A stretch of 64,000 nucleotides of DNA from CAIWHR01 sp963726775. GTDB taxonomy: Bacteria > Pseudomonadota > Gammaproteobacteria > Burkholderiales > Casimicrobiaceae. The translations under genes and the position numbers were made by a program. The notes under the pieces were generated by a model, which was not told the DNA's origin, ran no database searches, and worked only from the letters and a program-made list of their open reading frames with translations. Positions 7,747 to 16,671 of this stretch are shown piece by piece (position 1 is the first letter of the stretch; every line of letters starts with the position of its first letter). Where the stretch lies: the NCBI GenBank assembly GCA_963726775.1, contig CAVSDL010000007.1:186001-250000 (forward strand), written 5' to 3'.

Positions 7747-9054
7747 TCAACCGAGCTTCGCGCGCGCCAACGGCGGATTGGTCGCAAAGTAGCGCCGGAT
7801 GCCTTCGTGCATCGATTCGGCGAACTTCGCCTGATAACGGTCGCTGCGCAGCTTCAGCTCCTCGTCGGGATTCGATATGAATGCGGTCTCGACGAGGATC
7901 GACGGGATGTCCGGCGCCTTCAGCACGGCGAAGCCGGCCTGCTCGACGGCTCCCTTGTGCAGCAAGTTGACGGCTCCGATCCCGTCGAGCACGTGGCGGC
8001 CCACCTTCAGGCTGTCGTTGATCTGCGCGGTCTGCGACAGGTCAAGGAGCGTGCGCGCCAGCGAGGGATCGCGAACTCCGAGATTCACGCCGCCGATCAG
8101 GTCCGCTGCGTTCTCGCGTTGCGCGAGCCACTTCGCGGCGGCGCTGGTCGCGCCGCTTTCCGAGAGCGCGAATACCGACGAGCCGCGCGCGGTTCGTTCG
8201 CGGAACGCGTCGGCATGGATCGACACGAAAAGATCCGCCTGCACGGCCTGCGCCTTTTTCACACGGGTAGCGAGCGGCACGAAATAGTCGTCGTCGCGGG
8301 TCAGCGTCGCGCGCATGCCGCGCTCCGCGTCGATCATGCTCTTCAGCTTTTTCGCGATGCCGAGCGCGACGTTCTTCTCGTAAGTGCCGCGGCGGCCGAT
8401 TGCGCCGGGGTCTTCGCCGCCGTGGCCCGGGTCGAGGGCGATGGTGATCTTTTTCCGGCCTTCCGATTTCGGATCCGCTTTCGGCGCCGGAATGCGATCC
8501 TGTCCACGGCCGGTCGGACCCGGATCCGCCGCTGCCATCGCGCGATTATCCTCGAGCAATGCCATCAGCGGATCGACCGGCACCAGCGGATAGAGGTCGA
8601 GCACGACGCGGTGTCCGAACTCGGCGACCGGCGCAAGCGCGAACAGCTGCGGCCGGGTCTCGCTCTTGAGGTCGAGCACGACCCGCAGGACGTTCGGCGC
8701 CTTCTGGCCGACGCGGATACCGGCGATGTACGGGTCCGACGGCTGCACCCGAGACGGCAGCTGCTGCAATTCGGGCGTCAATTCGACGCCCTCCAGATCG
8801 AGCACCACGCGGTGGGGATCCTTCAGCGCGAAGAGCTGGTGCGGGATCGGCGCCGGACCTTCGAAAATGACGCGCGTATATTCCTGGGCCGGCCACAGCC
8901 GCGCCGACGCGATCCGCGATGCGGCTGCCCAGACCGGCGAAGGCATCGCCAGCTGTGCCGCGGGCAGGAGCAGCCAGCGGAATGCGCGTCGACGCTCGAG
9001 CGAAAAGACGATCACCCCGGCAGGGCGGTGGGGAAGGTTATCGCGATCAGGCAT
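7747..9054 (-). CDS. amiC: N-acetylmuramoyl-L-alanine amidase (AmiC-like)
   Basis: A 435-residue periplasmic zinc amidase that cleaves the stem peptide from peptidoglycan during cell separation. The N-terminus carries an ERRRAFRW segment before a hydrophobic stretch ending in PVWA, which looks like a twin-arginine export signal, as known for AmiC. An AMIN domain spans about residues 45-155, then a linker, then the Amidase_3 domain from about 205 on with the zinc ligand motif IALDPGHGGEDPGA, the glutamate in TYEKN, SIHADA, and the catalytic VETAFISNP near the C-terminus. Its start overlaps tsaE by about 43 bases, a common gene order, so the two are probably co-transcribed. Confidence 0.93.
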   Translation of the reverse strand: MPDRDNLPHRPAGVIVFSLERRRAFRWLLLPAAQLAMPSPVWAAASRIASARLWPAQEYTRVIFEGPAPIPHQLFALKDPHRVVLDLEGVELTPELQQLPSRVQPSDPYIAGIRVGQKAPNVLRVVLDLKSETRPQLFALAPVAEFGHRVVLDLYPLVPVDPLMALLEDNRAMAAADPGPTGRGQDRIPAPKADPKSEGRKKITIALDPGHGGEDPGAIGRRGTYEKNVALGIAKKLKSMIDAERGMRATLTRDDDYFVPLATRVKKAQAVQADLFVSIHADAFRERTARGSSVFALSESGATSAAAKWLAQRENAADLIGGVNLGVRDPSLARTLLDLSQTAQINDSLKVGRHVLDGIGAVNLLHKGAVEQAGFAVLKAPDIPSILVETAFISNPDEELKLRSDRYQAKFAESMHEGIRRYFATNPPLARAKLG

Positions 9055-9503
9055 CGTTCACCGGGCTTCGAACGCGAATCGAGCGTCAGGTGCCGGCCGT
9101 CGGCGTGCGCGTCCGCGGAATGCCGAAGCACCAGCGACAGGTCGGCCGGCGAAAGCCGTTCCCCGACGCGCTCGGGCCATTCGACCATGCACACGGCGTC
9201 GTCCCGAAAATAGTCGGCGAATCCCCCGATGTCCCATTCGTCTGGATCATTGAATCGATAAAAATCAAAGTGATAGAAGTATAAGCTCGAAAATGAATAA
9301 TGTTCAACCAGTGTGTAAGTGGGGCTTTTGACCGGGCCTGTCCAACCGAGCGCGCGCAGACATCCCCGCGCGAGGGTCGTTTTCCCCGCGCCGAGGTCGC
9401 CCGACAGCGTGATCACCATGCCACCGACAAGTTCGGGCGCCAGTCGCGCGCCGGCGGCTTCGGTCGCGGCGGGGTCGGGGAGGATCAGAGCGGAAGTCGA
9501 CAC
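9012..9503 (-). CDS. tsaE: tRNA t6A biosynthesis ATPase TsaE
   Basis: A 163-residue ATPase that works with TsaB and TsaD in making N6-threonylcarbamoyladenosine at position 37 of ANN-decoding tRNAs. The Walker A motif GDLGAGKTTLARG is near residue 35, the family motif VKSPTYTLVE near residue 60, then YHFDFYRF and VEWPERVGE near residue 105. No ATG fits; the start is a GTG. GTG 9503 has a GAAGG sequence 11 bases ahead and gives an N-terminus like that of TsaE proteins; GTG 9515 is the alternative. The 3' end overlaps amiC. It is divergent from queG. Confidence 0.88.
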   Translation of the reverse strand: MSTSALILPDPAATEAAGARLAPELVGGMVITLSGDLGAGKTTLARGCLRALGWTGPVKSPTYTLVEHYSFSSLYFYHFDFYRFNDPDEWDIGGFADYFRDDAVCMVEWPERVGERLSPADLSLVLRHSADAHADGRHLTLDSRSKPGERCLIAITFPTALPG

Positions 9504-9727
9504 TTGTGCTGACACCTTCAGGGAGCCGCCAGGACCGGCAACGAGATCCAGGCGCACGCATTCCCGATTCCGGGGGGCAACGTACTGTCGATTATGCGGT
9601 CGCGCGCTTCGGCGAATGCAACGGTCGGCAAAATGTCGCTCGCGGCGCAAGCCGCAACGTCGCATCATGCGTCGCCGTTCTGCCCCAGCCTCCGGAGATA
9701 GGCGTCCCGTGGTGTACGCTTCCCGGG

Positions 9728-10846
9728 ATGACCACGCCGACGGTCGATGCTCGCGCACCCCTTGCCGACCGCGACTGGGAGGCGCTGGCGGCGCATATCC
9801 AGCGCTGGGGCCGCGAACTGGGCTTCCAGGACGTCGGCATTGCCGGCACCGACCTTGGCAACGAGGCAGCCCGCCTGCTCGGCTGGCTCGCGGCCGGCCG
9901 CCACGGCACCATGCATTATATGGCGCGCCACGGCACGGTCCGCGCACGTCCGGCCGAACTCGTGCCGGGCACGCTCCGAGTCATCACCGCCAGGATGAAT
10001 TACCTGCCGTCCGACGCGCGCGCGGGCACCGAAGTGCTCGCGGATCCGAACAAGGCGTTCATTGCGCGGTATGCGCTCGGCCGCGACTATCACAAGGTGC
10101 TGCGCGCCAAGCTGCAGAGCCTCGCCGACCGGATCGGCGGCGAAGTCGGTGCTTTCGGTTATCGCGCATTCACCGACAGCGCGCCGGTGCTCGAGGTCGC
10201 GCTCGCAGCGAACTCCGGAATCGGCTGGCGTGGCAAGCACACGCTGCTACTGACGCGCGAGCACGGCTCGTGGTTCTTCCTGGGCGAGCTCTACACGGAT
10301 CTGCCCCTGCCGGTCACCGCGCCGCAAACGTCGCATTGCGGCAGCTGCACGGCATGCATCGACGTGTGCCCGACGGGCGCGATCGTTGCGCCGTACGAAC
10401 TCGACGCCCGTCGCTGCATCTCGTACCTCACGATCGAGCATGCGGGGAGCATTCCGGAGGAGCTGCGCCCGTTGATCGGCAACCGCATCTACGGCTGCGA
10501 CGACTGCCAGCTCGCATGCCCCTGGAACCGGTACGCGCAGCCGGCCTCCGAACCCGGCTTCGCGGTGCGCCATGGTCTCGACGATGCGGATTTGGTTGAA
10601 TTGTTTGCCTGGACCGAAAGCGAATTCGACGCGCGGACGGCAGGCAGCGCCATTCGGCGTATCGGGTACGAACGCTGGTCGCGCAACCTCGCCGTCGGAC
10701 TCGGCAATGCGCGGCGCCAAAGGGCGATTGTCGCTGCGCTGGAAGCGCGCGCAGACGATCCGTCACCGGTGGTCAGGGAACACGTGGCGTGGGCGCTCGC
10801 GCGACAACGCGTGCAGACACTGGGCTCGCGAACCGCGGCGCGGTGA
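9728..10846 (+). CDS. queG: Epoxyqueuosine reductase QueG
   Basis: A 372-residue cobalamin-dependent iron-sulfur enzyme that reduces epoxyqueuosine to queuosine in tRNA, the last step of the pathway. The N-terminal domain reads GRELGFQDVGIAG, the centre contains the GRDYHKVL segment, and two [4Fe-4S] sites are visible: CGSCTACIDVCP near residue 204 and the later YGCDDCQLACPWN with an upstream CISYL. A HEAT-like C-terminal part ends in the VREHVAWALARQ repeat. ATG 9728 gives the usual N-terminus. The gene faces away from tsaE, another tRNA modification gene, across about 220 bases. Confidence 0.95.
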   Translation: MTTPTVDARAPLADRDWEALAAHIQRWGRELGFQDVGIAGTDLGNEAARLLGWLAAGRHGTMHYMARHGTVRARPAELVPGTLRVITARMNYLPSDARAGTEVLADPNKAFIARYALGRDYHKVLRAKLQSLADRIGGEVGAFGYRAFTDSAPVLEVALAANSGIGWRGKHTLLLTREHGSWFFLGELYTDLPLPVTAPQTSHCGSCTACIDVCPTGAIVAPYELDARRCISYLTIEHAGSIPEELRPLIGNRIYGCDDCQLACPWNRYAQPASEPGFAVRHGLDDADLVELFAWTESEFDARTAGSAIRRIGYERWSRNLAVGLGNARRQRAIVAALEARADDPSPVVREHVAWALARQRVQTLGSRTAAR

Positions 10847-10916
10847 GATCACTTGTTATCGCCACCCTTCGTAGCACGTTGGTCAACCGCGCCTGGAGTC
10901 GGATCCGAGTCGGACG

Positions 10917-11459
10917 CTAGCGCGACGGTGCCCACCTGACCAGGAACGCGCGCATCGCCGCGGGATCGTAATCCCTGCCCGCCTCCAACGCACCGGTGTC
11001 CTGCGAATGCAGCAAGCGGCCATCGGACTCCAGGACGAAGAAATGCGGGTAGCCCGCGACGTCGGGCCAGCGCCCAATGAACGATTCGTTCCGATTCTCC
11101 CTGGAGAAGTTGATCTTGAGCCAGACGTAGTTGGCGTCGCGAAGCTGCCTGACTTCAGGATTTGCCGCGAAGAACCTGTCCAAGATGTGGCACCATGCGC
11201 ACCACTCGCCGCCGACGTCGATCAGGACACGGGTCCCGGCCGCGCGCGCGATGCGCAACGCCGTCTCGAGGTCCGCCGCCGCATCGCGCGTCGGGTCGAA
11301 TCGCGCCGGCAGCTGCGGCCTCGTATCGGCTGCGAAAGCGCGCCATGGCACGCAGAGCGAAGCCGCGAGCGCGAGAATCCGGCGCCGGGAAACGCGCAGC
11401 CCGAACCGCTCCCCGCCAGGGGGCGCGCCCGAGGATTCCAGGCGACGAACGTCGATCAC
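10917..11459 (-). CDS. Thioredoxin-fold periplasmic protein
   Basis: A 180-residue protein with a twin-arginine-like signal (SRRRILALAASL) cut near residue 44. The thioredoxin-like domain has a CAWC active site in GGEWCAWCHILD, then KINFSRENRN and the cis-proline loop AGYPHFFVLE. Of the DsbD-C/YyaL-type thioredoxin proteins it is closest in general look to those that reduce periplasmic disulfides, but I cannot assign a partner. It starts 17 bases after the end of gspF on the same strand, so it is likely the last gene of the gspDEF operon. A role in folding a secretion component or substrate is inference. Confidence 0.82.
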   Translation of the reverse strand: MIDVRRLESSGAPPGGERFGLRVSRRRILALAASLCVPWRAFAADTRPQLPARFDPTRDAAADLETALRIARAAGTRVLIDVGGEWCAWCHILDRFFAANPEVRQLRDANYVWLKINFSRENRNESFIGRWPDVAGYPHFFVLESDGRLLHSQDTGALEAGRDYDPAAMRAFLVRWAPSR

Positions 11460-11475
11460 GGCTGCCCTCCGGACA

Positions 11476-12684
11476 TCAGCGGATCAGCTGGTTCATCGAC
11501 ACGATCGGCAACATCACGGCGAGCACCAGCACGAGCACGATCGCGCCCATCGCGACGATCAACGCCGGCTGCACCAGCGCCGCAAACCACGTCAGCCGCC
11601 GCTCGGACTCCCGCTCGAGTTCGTCGGCGGCGCGTTCGAGCATCGGTGCGAGCTGGCCGCTCGCCTCACCGTTGGCGACGAGGTGGATCAGCAGCGGCGG
11701 AAATACCCGCTGCTCCTTCAGCGCGCGGGCGAGCGATACGCCCTCGCGTACCAGCTTCGCCGCCGCGTCTGCCGCTCGCCGAAGCGGCAGCGACCAGACG
11801 ACGTCGCGCGCCGCATCAAGCGCGCGCAGAAGCGGCGCGCCGCTTCCCGTAAGAATTGCCATAGTGCTGGCGAAGCGCGCGGTATCGACCGCCGCGACCA
11901 GGCGCCCGGCCACCGGTGCTCGCAGCAGCGCGCCGTGCCACCACGCGCGGAAGGATTCGCGACGGTTGGCAATCGCAAACGCGGCAATCGCGACAACGGA
12001 TCCCGCCAGCCAGAACCAGCCCGTGGCACGGATGACTCCGCTGACGGCAATCAGCGCCCGGGTGAGCCATGGCAGCGTCTGCCGGCTCTGCTGGTAGACG
12101 GAGACGATCTGCGGCACGACATAGACGAGAAGCACGGCAATCACCGCGAGGGCGATGAGCGTCACCAGCGCCGGATAGATCAGCGCCATCGTGAATTTCT
12201 GCTTCAGCGCCTGCCTTGCTTCAAGATAGTCGGCAAGACGCGCGAGGACCTGGGACAGCTGCCCGGACTCGGCGCCGACGGCGACAAGGCCGCAATACAA
12301 GCCGGAAAATGTCCGCGGCCAGCGCGCGAGCGCCCTGGCCAGCGTCTCCCCGGACGCGACCTGTGTGCGCAATGCCGTGAAGAGACCCGCCGCAGTCGGG
12401 TCGTCCGCCTGCTCGGCAACCGCCGAGAGCGCCTGGTCGAGGGGCATGCCCGAGCGTACGAGCGTCGCGAGCAATCGCGTCGTGAGCGAGAGCAATGCCG
12501 AGGGCAGGCGCGTCCGGCCGATCCCCCCGGCGTCGGCATCCTCGCTGTTCGCGGCTTCGATTGCCGTCGGGAAGAGGCCCTCGCCACGCAGCTGGTCGCG
12601 CACCTGGCGCGACGAATCGGCGTCGACAAGGCCGCGGCGCGACTTGCCGCGCGCGTCGACTGCTTCGTAGCGGAAGGCGGGCAC
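11476..12684 (-). CDS. gspF: Type II secretion inner-membrane platform protein GspF
   Basis: A 402-residue polytopic protein at the centre of the type II secretion inner-membrane platform. It has the usual two tandem GspF domains, about residues 65-190 and 270-390, each with an ESGQL/EASGQL-like helix pair, and three membrane segments near 165-190, 220-240 and 375-395. The N-terminus PAFRYEAVDARGKSRRG is typical. I chose GTG 12682-12684 because it has AGGA eight bases ahead and gives the family N-terminus; GTG 12699 and a frame reaching 12753 are alternatives. It follows gspE after 19 bases. Confidence 0.92.
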   Translation of the reverse strand: MPAFRYEAVDARGKSRRGLVDADSSRQVRDQLRGEGLFPTAIEAANSEDADAGGIGRTRLPSALLSLTTRLLATLVRSGMPLDQALSAVAEQADDPTAAGLFTALRTQVASGETLARALARWPRTFSGLYCGLVAVGAESGQLSQVLARLADYLEARQALKQKFTMALIYPALVTLIALAVIAVLLVYVVPQIVSVYQQSRQTLPWLTRALIAVSGVIRATGWFWLAGSVVAIAAFAIANRRESFRAWWHGALLRAPVAGRLVAAVDTARFASTMAILTGSGAPLLRALDAARDVVWSLPLRRAADAAAKLVREGVSLARALKEQRVFPPLLIHLVANGEASGQLAPMLERAADELERESERRLTWFAALVQPALIVAMGAIVLVLVLAVMLPIVSMNQLIR

Positions 12685-12703
12685 GGGCGATTCCTGCACC
12701 GGA

Positions 12704-14212
12704 TCACGCTTCCCGCGTGACGCGCACCAGCTCGGCGAGCGATGTCGCGCCATCGGCGAGCCAGCGCGCGCCGTCGCGGCGCAGCGGGGACATTCCCGCG
12801 GCCAGCGCCGCGGTGCGCACCGCGTGCTCCGACGCGCGCTCGTGGATCAACGGCCGGATGGCGTCGTCGACGACCAAGAGCTCGTACACGCCGGTCCGTC
12901 CGCGATAGCCGGTCTGGTTGCATTGATCGCAGCCGGCGGGCGACGCCAGCATCGGCGTCGGCGCAAGGCCGTTCTGCGCCAGGAGCGCAGACTCTCCTGG
13001 CGTCGGCGGCGCGAAAACGCGGCATGCCGGGCACAGCGTCCGCACCAGTCGCTGCGCCAGTACCCCCAGGAGGCTGGACGCCAGCAGGTAGGGCTCCACC
13101 CCCATATCGACCAGGCGCGTCACCGCGCTTGCGGCATCATTGGTATGCAGCGTCGCGAGCACGAGATGGCCGGTGAGCGACGCCTGCACCGCGATCTGCG
13201 CCGTTTCCAGATCCCGAATCTCGCCGATCATGATGATGTCGGGGTCCTGACGCAGGATCGCGCGCAGCGCCCGCGCAAAGTCGAGTTCGATCTTCGGGTT
13301 GACCTGCGTCTGGCCCACGCCGTCGAGCGCATATTCGATCGGGTCCTCGACCGTCATCATGTTGACGGCACCGCGCGGCAGCCGCGACAGCGCCGCATAC
13401 AGCGTGGTCGTCTTGCCCGAGCCCGTCGGCCCGGTCACGAGCACGATGCCGTGGGGCTCGCGAATGAGCCGGTCCACCGCTTCCAGCGCGGCGGCACCCA
13501 TACCGAGCGCAGCGAGATCGAGCTGCGCCGCGTCCTTGTCGAGCAGGCGCAATACGACACGTTCGCCGGGTCCGGTGGGCAGCGTCGAAACGCGCACGTC
13601 GACCTGCTTGTCGCCCAGCTTCAATGCGATGCGGCCATCCTGCGGGAGGCGCCGTTCCGAGATGTCCAGGCTCGCCATGATCTTCAGGCGCGAGACGAGC
13701 GCGGCATGCAGCGCGCGGGGCGGCTCGATCACGTCGTGCAGCACGCCGTCCACGCGGAACCGAACGACGGAGCGGGCGTCGTAGGGTTCGAAGTGCAGAT
13801 CCGACGCGCGCTCGCGCAACGCCTGCAGGAAGAGCGCGTTGATCATCCGGATCACCGGTGCCTGCGCGCCGCTGTCGAGAAGATCCTCGGCCGGCGGCAG
13901 ATCCTGCATCAGCCGTGCGAGGTCGGTCTCGCGGGAGAAGTCCTGCGAGAGCTGCAGGGCTCCACCGGAGGCCACGTTGTACGCGCGCGCAAGCTCCGTC
14001 GCGAAACTTTCGGCGTCGACGGCGCGCGTCACCAGCGGCCGCTGCAGCACGCGCTTCAGCTCGGCGATGCCGTCGGCGGTCGCGTCGGGTCGCGTCAGCA
14101 CAACGATCGCGCCCTTCTCCTCGGCGCAGGCCAATACGCCGTGAGCCTTCGCAAAAGCGTACGGAATGCGCTGCACGAAGGCGCTCGCGGCGGCGGAGGG
14201 AACGGATGCCAT
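12704..14212 (-). CDS. gspE: Type II secretion ATPase GspE
   Basis: A 502-residue cytoplasmic ATPase that powers pseudopilus assembly. It has an N-terminal T2SSE_N domain to about residue 120, then the ATPase core with Walker A GPTGSGKTTTLY, the Asp box VEDPIEY, Walker B DIIMIGEIRDLETA and the His box ATLHTNDAASA. Further on, a tetracysteine zinc module is formed by the CPAC and CDQC pairs separated by about 29 residues. The true start is ATG 14212; the open frame further upstream overlaps gspD in a wrong frame. It begins 25 bases after the gspD stop. Confidence 0.95.
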   Translation of the reverse strand: MASVPSAAASAFVQRIPYAFAKAHGVLACAEEKGAIVVLTRPDATADGIAELKRVLQRPLVTRAVDAESFATELARAYNVASGGALQLSQDFSRETDLARLMQDLPPAEDLLDSGAQAPVIRMINALFLQALRERASDLHFEPYDARSVVRFRVDGVLHDVIEPPRALHAALVSRLKIMASLDISERRLPQDGRIALKLGDKQVDVRVSTLPTGPGERVVLRLLDKDAAQLDLAALGMGAAALEAVDRLIREPHGIVLVTGPTGSGKTTTLYAALSRLPRGAVNMMTVEDPIEYALDGVGQTQVNPKIELDFARALRAILRQDPDIIMIGEIRDLETAQIAVQASLTGHLVLATLHTNDAASAVTRLVDMGVEPYLLASSLLGVLAQRLVRTLCPACRVFAPPTPGESALLAQNGLAPTPMLASPAGCDQCNQTGYRGRTGVYELLVVDDAIRPLIHERASEHAVRTAALAAGMSPLRRDGARWLADGATSLAELVRVTREA

Positions 14213-14237
14213 CGCGTGAAACGCGCGGTTGCGTCGG

Positions 14238-16439
14238 CTAGGGCCTGGCGGCGGGCGGCGACTCGGGCTCGAAGCCCGGCGGAGGCACGAGCTTGTCCCC
14301 AAGCAGCGGCGGTGTCGGGGCGGCTCCGGGCGTGCCCGGCAGCACGCCCTGCGGGGGGAGGGTGGGCTGCGTGGGATCGTTCCAGAAATACCGATAAGGC
14401 GGCGTCTGGCGCTCCTGTTCGCCCTTGAGGTACTGGTAACGCTCCGAGGTGACCTCCCGTTCATCGCCGGTCGTACGCAACACGGTTGGCTTGATGAATA
14501 TCATCAGGTTGGTTTTTTGACGCCGGCGCGCGTCGTAGCGGAACAACGCCCCGGCAATGGGCACGTCGCCGAGCAGCGGTACCTTGTCGGTGCCGTCGGT
14601 CAGCCGGTCCTCGATCAGGCCGCCCAGAACGATGATCTGCGTGTCGTCGACGACCACTGTCGATTCGAGCGCGCGCTTGGACAGAGTGACGCCCGTCTGG
14701 ACCGAGATGTCCTCGACCCGCGAGACTTCCTGATACAGGCTGAGGCGTATCGTTCCGCCCTCGGTGATCTGCGGCTTGACCCGAAGTACGATGCCGACGT
14801 CCTTGCGCTCGTACGTCTGGAACGGGGTTACCGTCGTCGAGTTGCCGGTCGTAGCGTAGCTGCCGGTGGCGATCTGGATGTTCTGGCCGACGATGATCCG
14901 CGCCTCCTCGTTGTCGAGCGTGAGCAATGTCGGTGTCGACAGGATGTTGGCGCCGATCTGCGTTTCGAGGGCACGCGCGAGGAACGCGAGGTTGGCGATC
15001 GTGCCGAGGCCGGGAATCGAGACCGTGCCGCGCATCACTCCCAGATTGAGGCCCTGCCCCGCGTTGCCGGGGTTCACCGCGATATCGATGATGTTGCTGC
15101 CGCTGCCGCGCGGCGTGAAATTGGTGCCGCCGATGACGCGCGTCTGCGTCGTGTTGTACCCGGTCAGCGCCTGCCATTGGATGCCGAACTCGGCGGCCTT
15201 GTCGGCCGACACCTCGACGATCAGCGCCTCGACGAATACCTGCGCACGGCGTACGTCGAGCTTCTCGATGATCGAGCGCAGGTTGTTGTAGACCGGCTCC
15301 GGCGCCATGATGACGAGCGCATTGCTCGCCGTGTCGGCGGTGATCGTCGCGCCGTTCGCGACGAACGAAGTCGCGCCGCCGGTCGAGACGCTCGACAATG
15401 GCGATGTCGCGGCCCCCGTGGAGACGCCGCTCGGCGGCGGCGTGCCCATGGCCGTTGCCGGTGCCTGGGGCGAGAGCGACGATGCGCCCACCGATGTGCC
15501 GTCGGTGCCGGTCAACATTCCGCGAAGCGTCTGCGCCACGCGAGCTGCCTCGGCGTTCTTGAGATAGACGATGAACATGTTGCCGCCCGGGCGACCCGGC
15601 GTGTCCAGCTCTCCGATCAGCTGCCGGATTCGCGCGACGCGTCCCGGATTGTCGGCGCGTACCAGAATGCTGTTGGAGCGCGCGTCGGCGATGATCGATA
15701 CCCGCTGCTGGGCATCGCCCGGCGCGCCCGCGCCGGCGACCGCGGCTTCCGCCTGCAGGCGGTTCAGCAGCGCGACGATATCGAGCGCCGAAGCGTGGCG
15801 AAGCGCAACCAGAACCGGCTCGCCGCCCGGCGGCTGGTCGAGCGACGCGATGATGCGGTCGAGCCGCTTGACGTTGTCGGCGTAATCGGTGATTACCAGC
15901 GCGTTGCCGTTCGGGTACGCAGCGATCGTGTTGTTCGGCGTGATCAGCGGCCGCAAGACGTTGACGAGCGCCACCGCAGATTCGTATTTCAGCGTGACCA
16001 CCTGGGTCACCAGCCGATCGCCGCCGGACGTCACGGGACCGATCGTCACCGCGCCACCCTGCTGCTTGGCATCGGCCTCGGGCACGATCTTGACCACGCC
16101 GTCACCCTCGATCGCAGCGTAGCCCTGCAGGCGCAGCGCCGACAGGAGGGTCGGATAGACGAGGCTCCGCGGCACCGGCCGCGCGGAGATGATATTGATC
16201 GTGCCCTTGACCCTGGGGTCGACGACGAAATTCCGGCCCGTGATTTCGGCGACCGCCTTGACAACGGCATCGATCTCGGCGTTTACGAAATTGAGTGTTA
16301 TCGGTTCATCCGCGGCGTGCCCGGCAGGTGCCGAAAACACCGCCATCGCCGTCGCGATCGCCGCCAGAACCGAACGGCAGGACCGGAACACGGACGCGAG
16401 GCCCGGTGCGCGGTGACAGGGGTGCGTAGGGGTGACCAA
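14238..16439 (-). CDS. gspD: Type II secretion secretin GspD
   Basis: A 733-residue outer-membrane secretin. After a signal peptide ending in PAGHA, the N0 domain starts at ITLNFVNAEIDAVVKAVAE near residue 47. N1-N3 repeats follow, with a Ser/Thr/Ala/Gly-rich low-complexity loop around residues 320-375, then the secretin domain with VPLLGDVPIAGALFRYD near residue 640. The C-terminus is proline-rich. The first start codon is TTG 16439 without a clear ribosome binding site; GTG 16391 would give a more compact signal peptide and is about as likely. It leads a gspD-gspE-gspF operon without gspC and without pseudopilins, which must lie elsewhere. Confidence 0.93.
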   Translation of the reverse strand: MVTPTHPCHRAPGLASVFRSCRSVLAAIATAMAVFSAPAGHAADEPITLNFVNAEIDAVVKAVAEITGRNFVVDPRVKGTINIISARPVPRSLVYPTLLSALRLQGYAAIEGDGVVKIVPEADAKQQGGAVTIGPVTSGGDRLVTQVVTLKYESAVALVNVLRPLITPNNTIAAYPNGNALVITDYADNVKRLDRIIASLDQPPGGEPVLVALRHASALDIVALLNRLQAEAAVAGAGAPGDAQQRVSIIADARSNSILVRADNPGRVARIRQLIGELDTPGRPGGNMFIVYLKNAEAARVAQTLRGMLTGTDGTSVGASSLSPQAPATAMGTPPPSGVSTGAATSPLSSVSTGGATSFVANGATITADTASNALVIMAPEPVYNNLRSIIEKLDVRRAQVFVEALIVEVSADKAAEFGIQWQALTGYNTTQTRVIGGTNFTPRGSGSNIIDIAVNPGNAGQGLNLGVMRGTVSIPGLGTIANLAFLARALETQIGANILSTPTLLTLDNEEARIIVGQNIQIATGSYATTGNSTTVTPFQTYERKDVGIVLRVKPQITEGGTIRLSLYQEVSRVEDISVQTGVTLSKRALESTVVVDDTQIIVLGGLIEDRLTDGTDKVPLLGDVPIAGALFRYDARRRQKTNLMIFIKPTVLRTTGDEREVTSERYQYLKGEQERQTPPYRYFWNDPTQPTLPPQGVLPGTPGAAPTPPLLGDKLVPPPGFEPESPPAARP

Positions 16440-16671
16440 TCGAATACCGGGTGCCGGGGTTGCCTTTGGGACGAGGTCGAGCCGGAAGCCTGGGCCGGAA
16501 AACTTCAGGAATCGGCACGCACCGCGCGTTTTTCGCGGTAGCTGCCGATTTCGGGAATAATAGCACGCACTTCAGGAGGGCCTCGCCCGGCGTTCCGGCC
16601 GGCACGTCCGTGAATCCGGAGGGTCGCGATGGCGCATCCAACCCGATGAATCCTCGCCACCGGGAGACCGC

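Noticed and set aside
14229..16541. A 770-codon open frame antisense to gspD
   Set aside because: Composition is Arg/Asp/Gly-biased with no recognisable motif; gspD on the other strand has all family landmarks.
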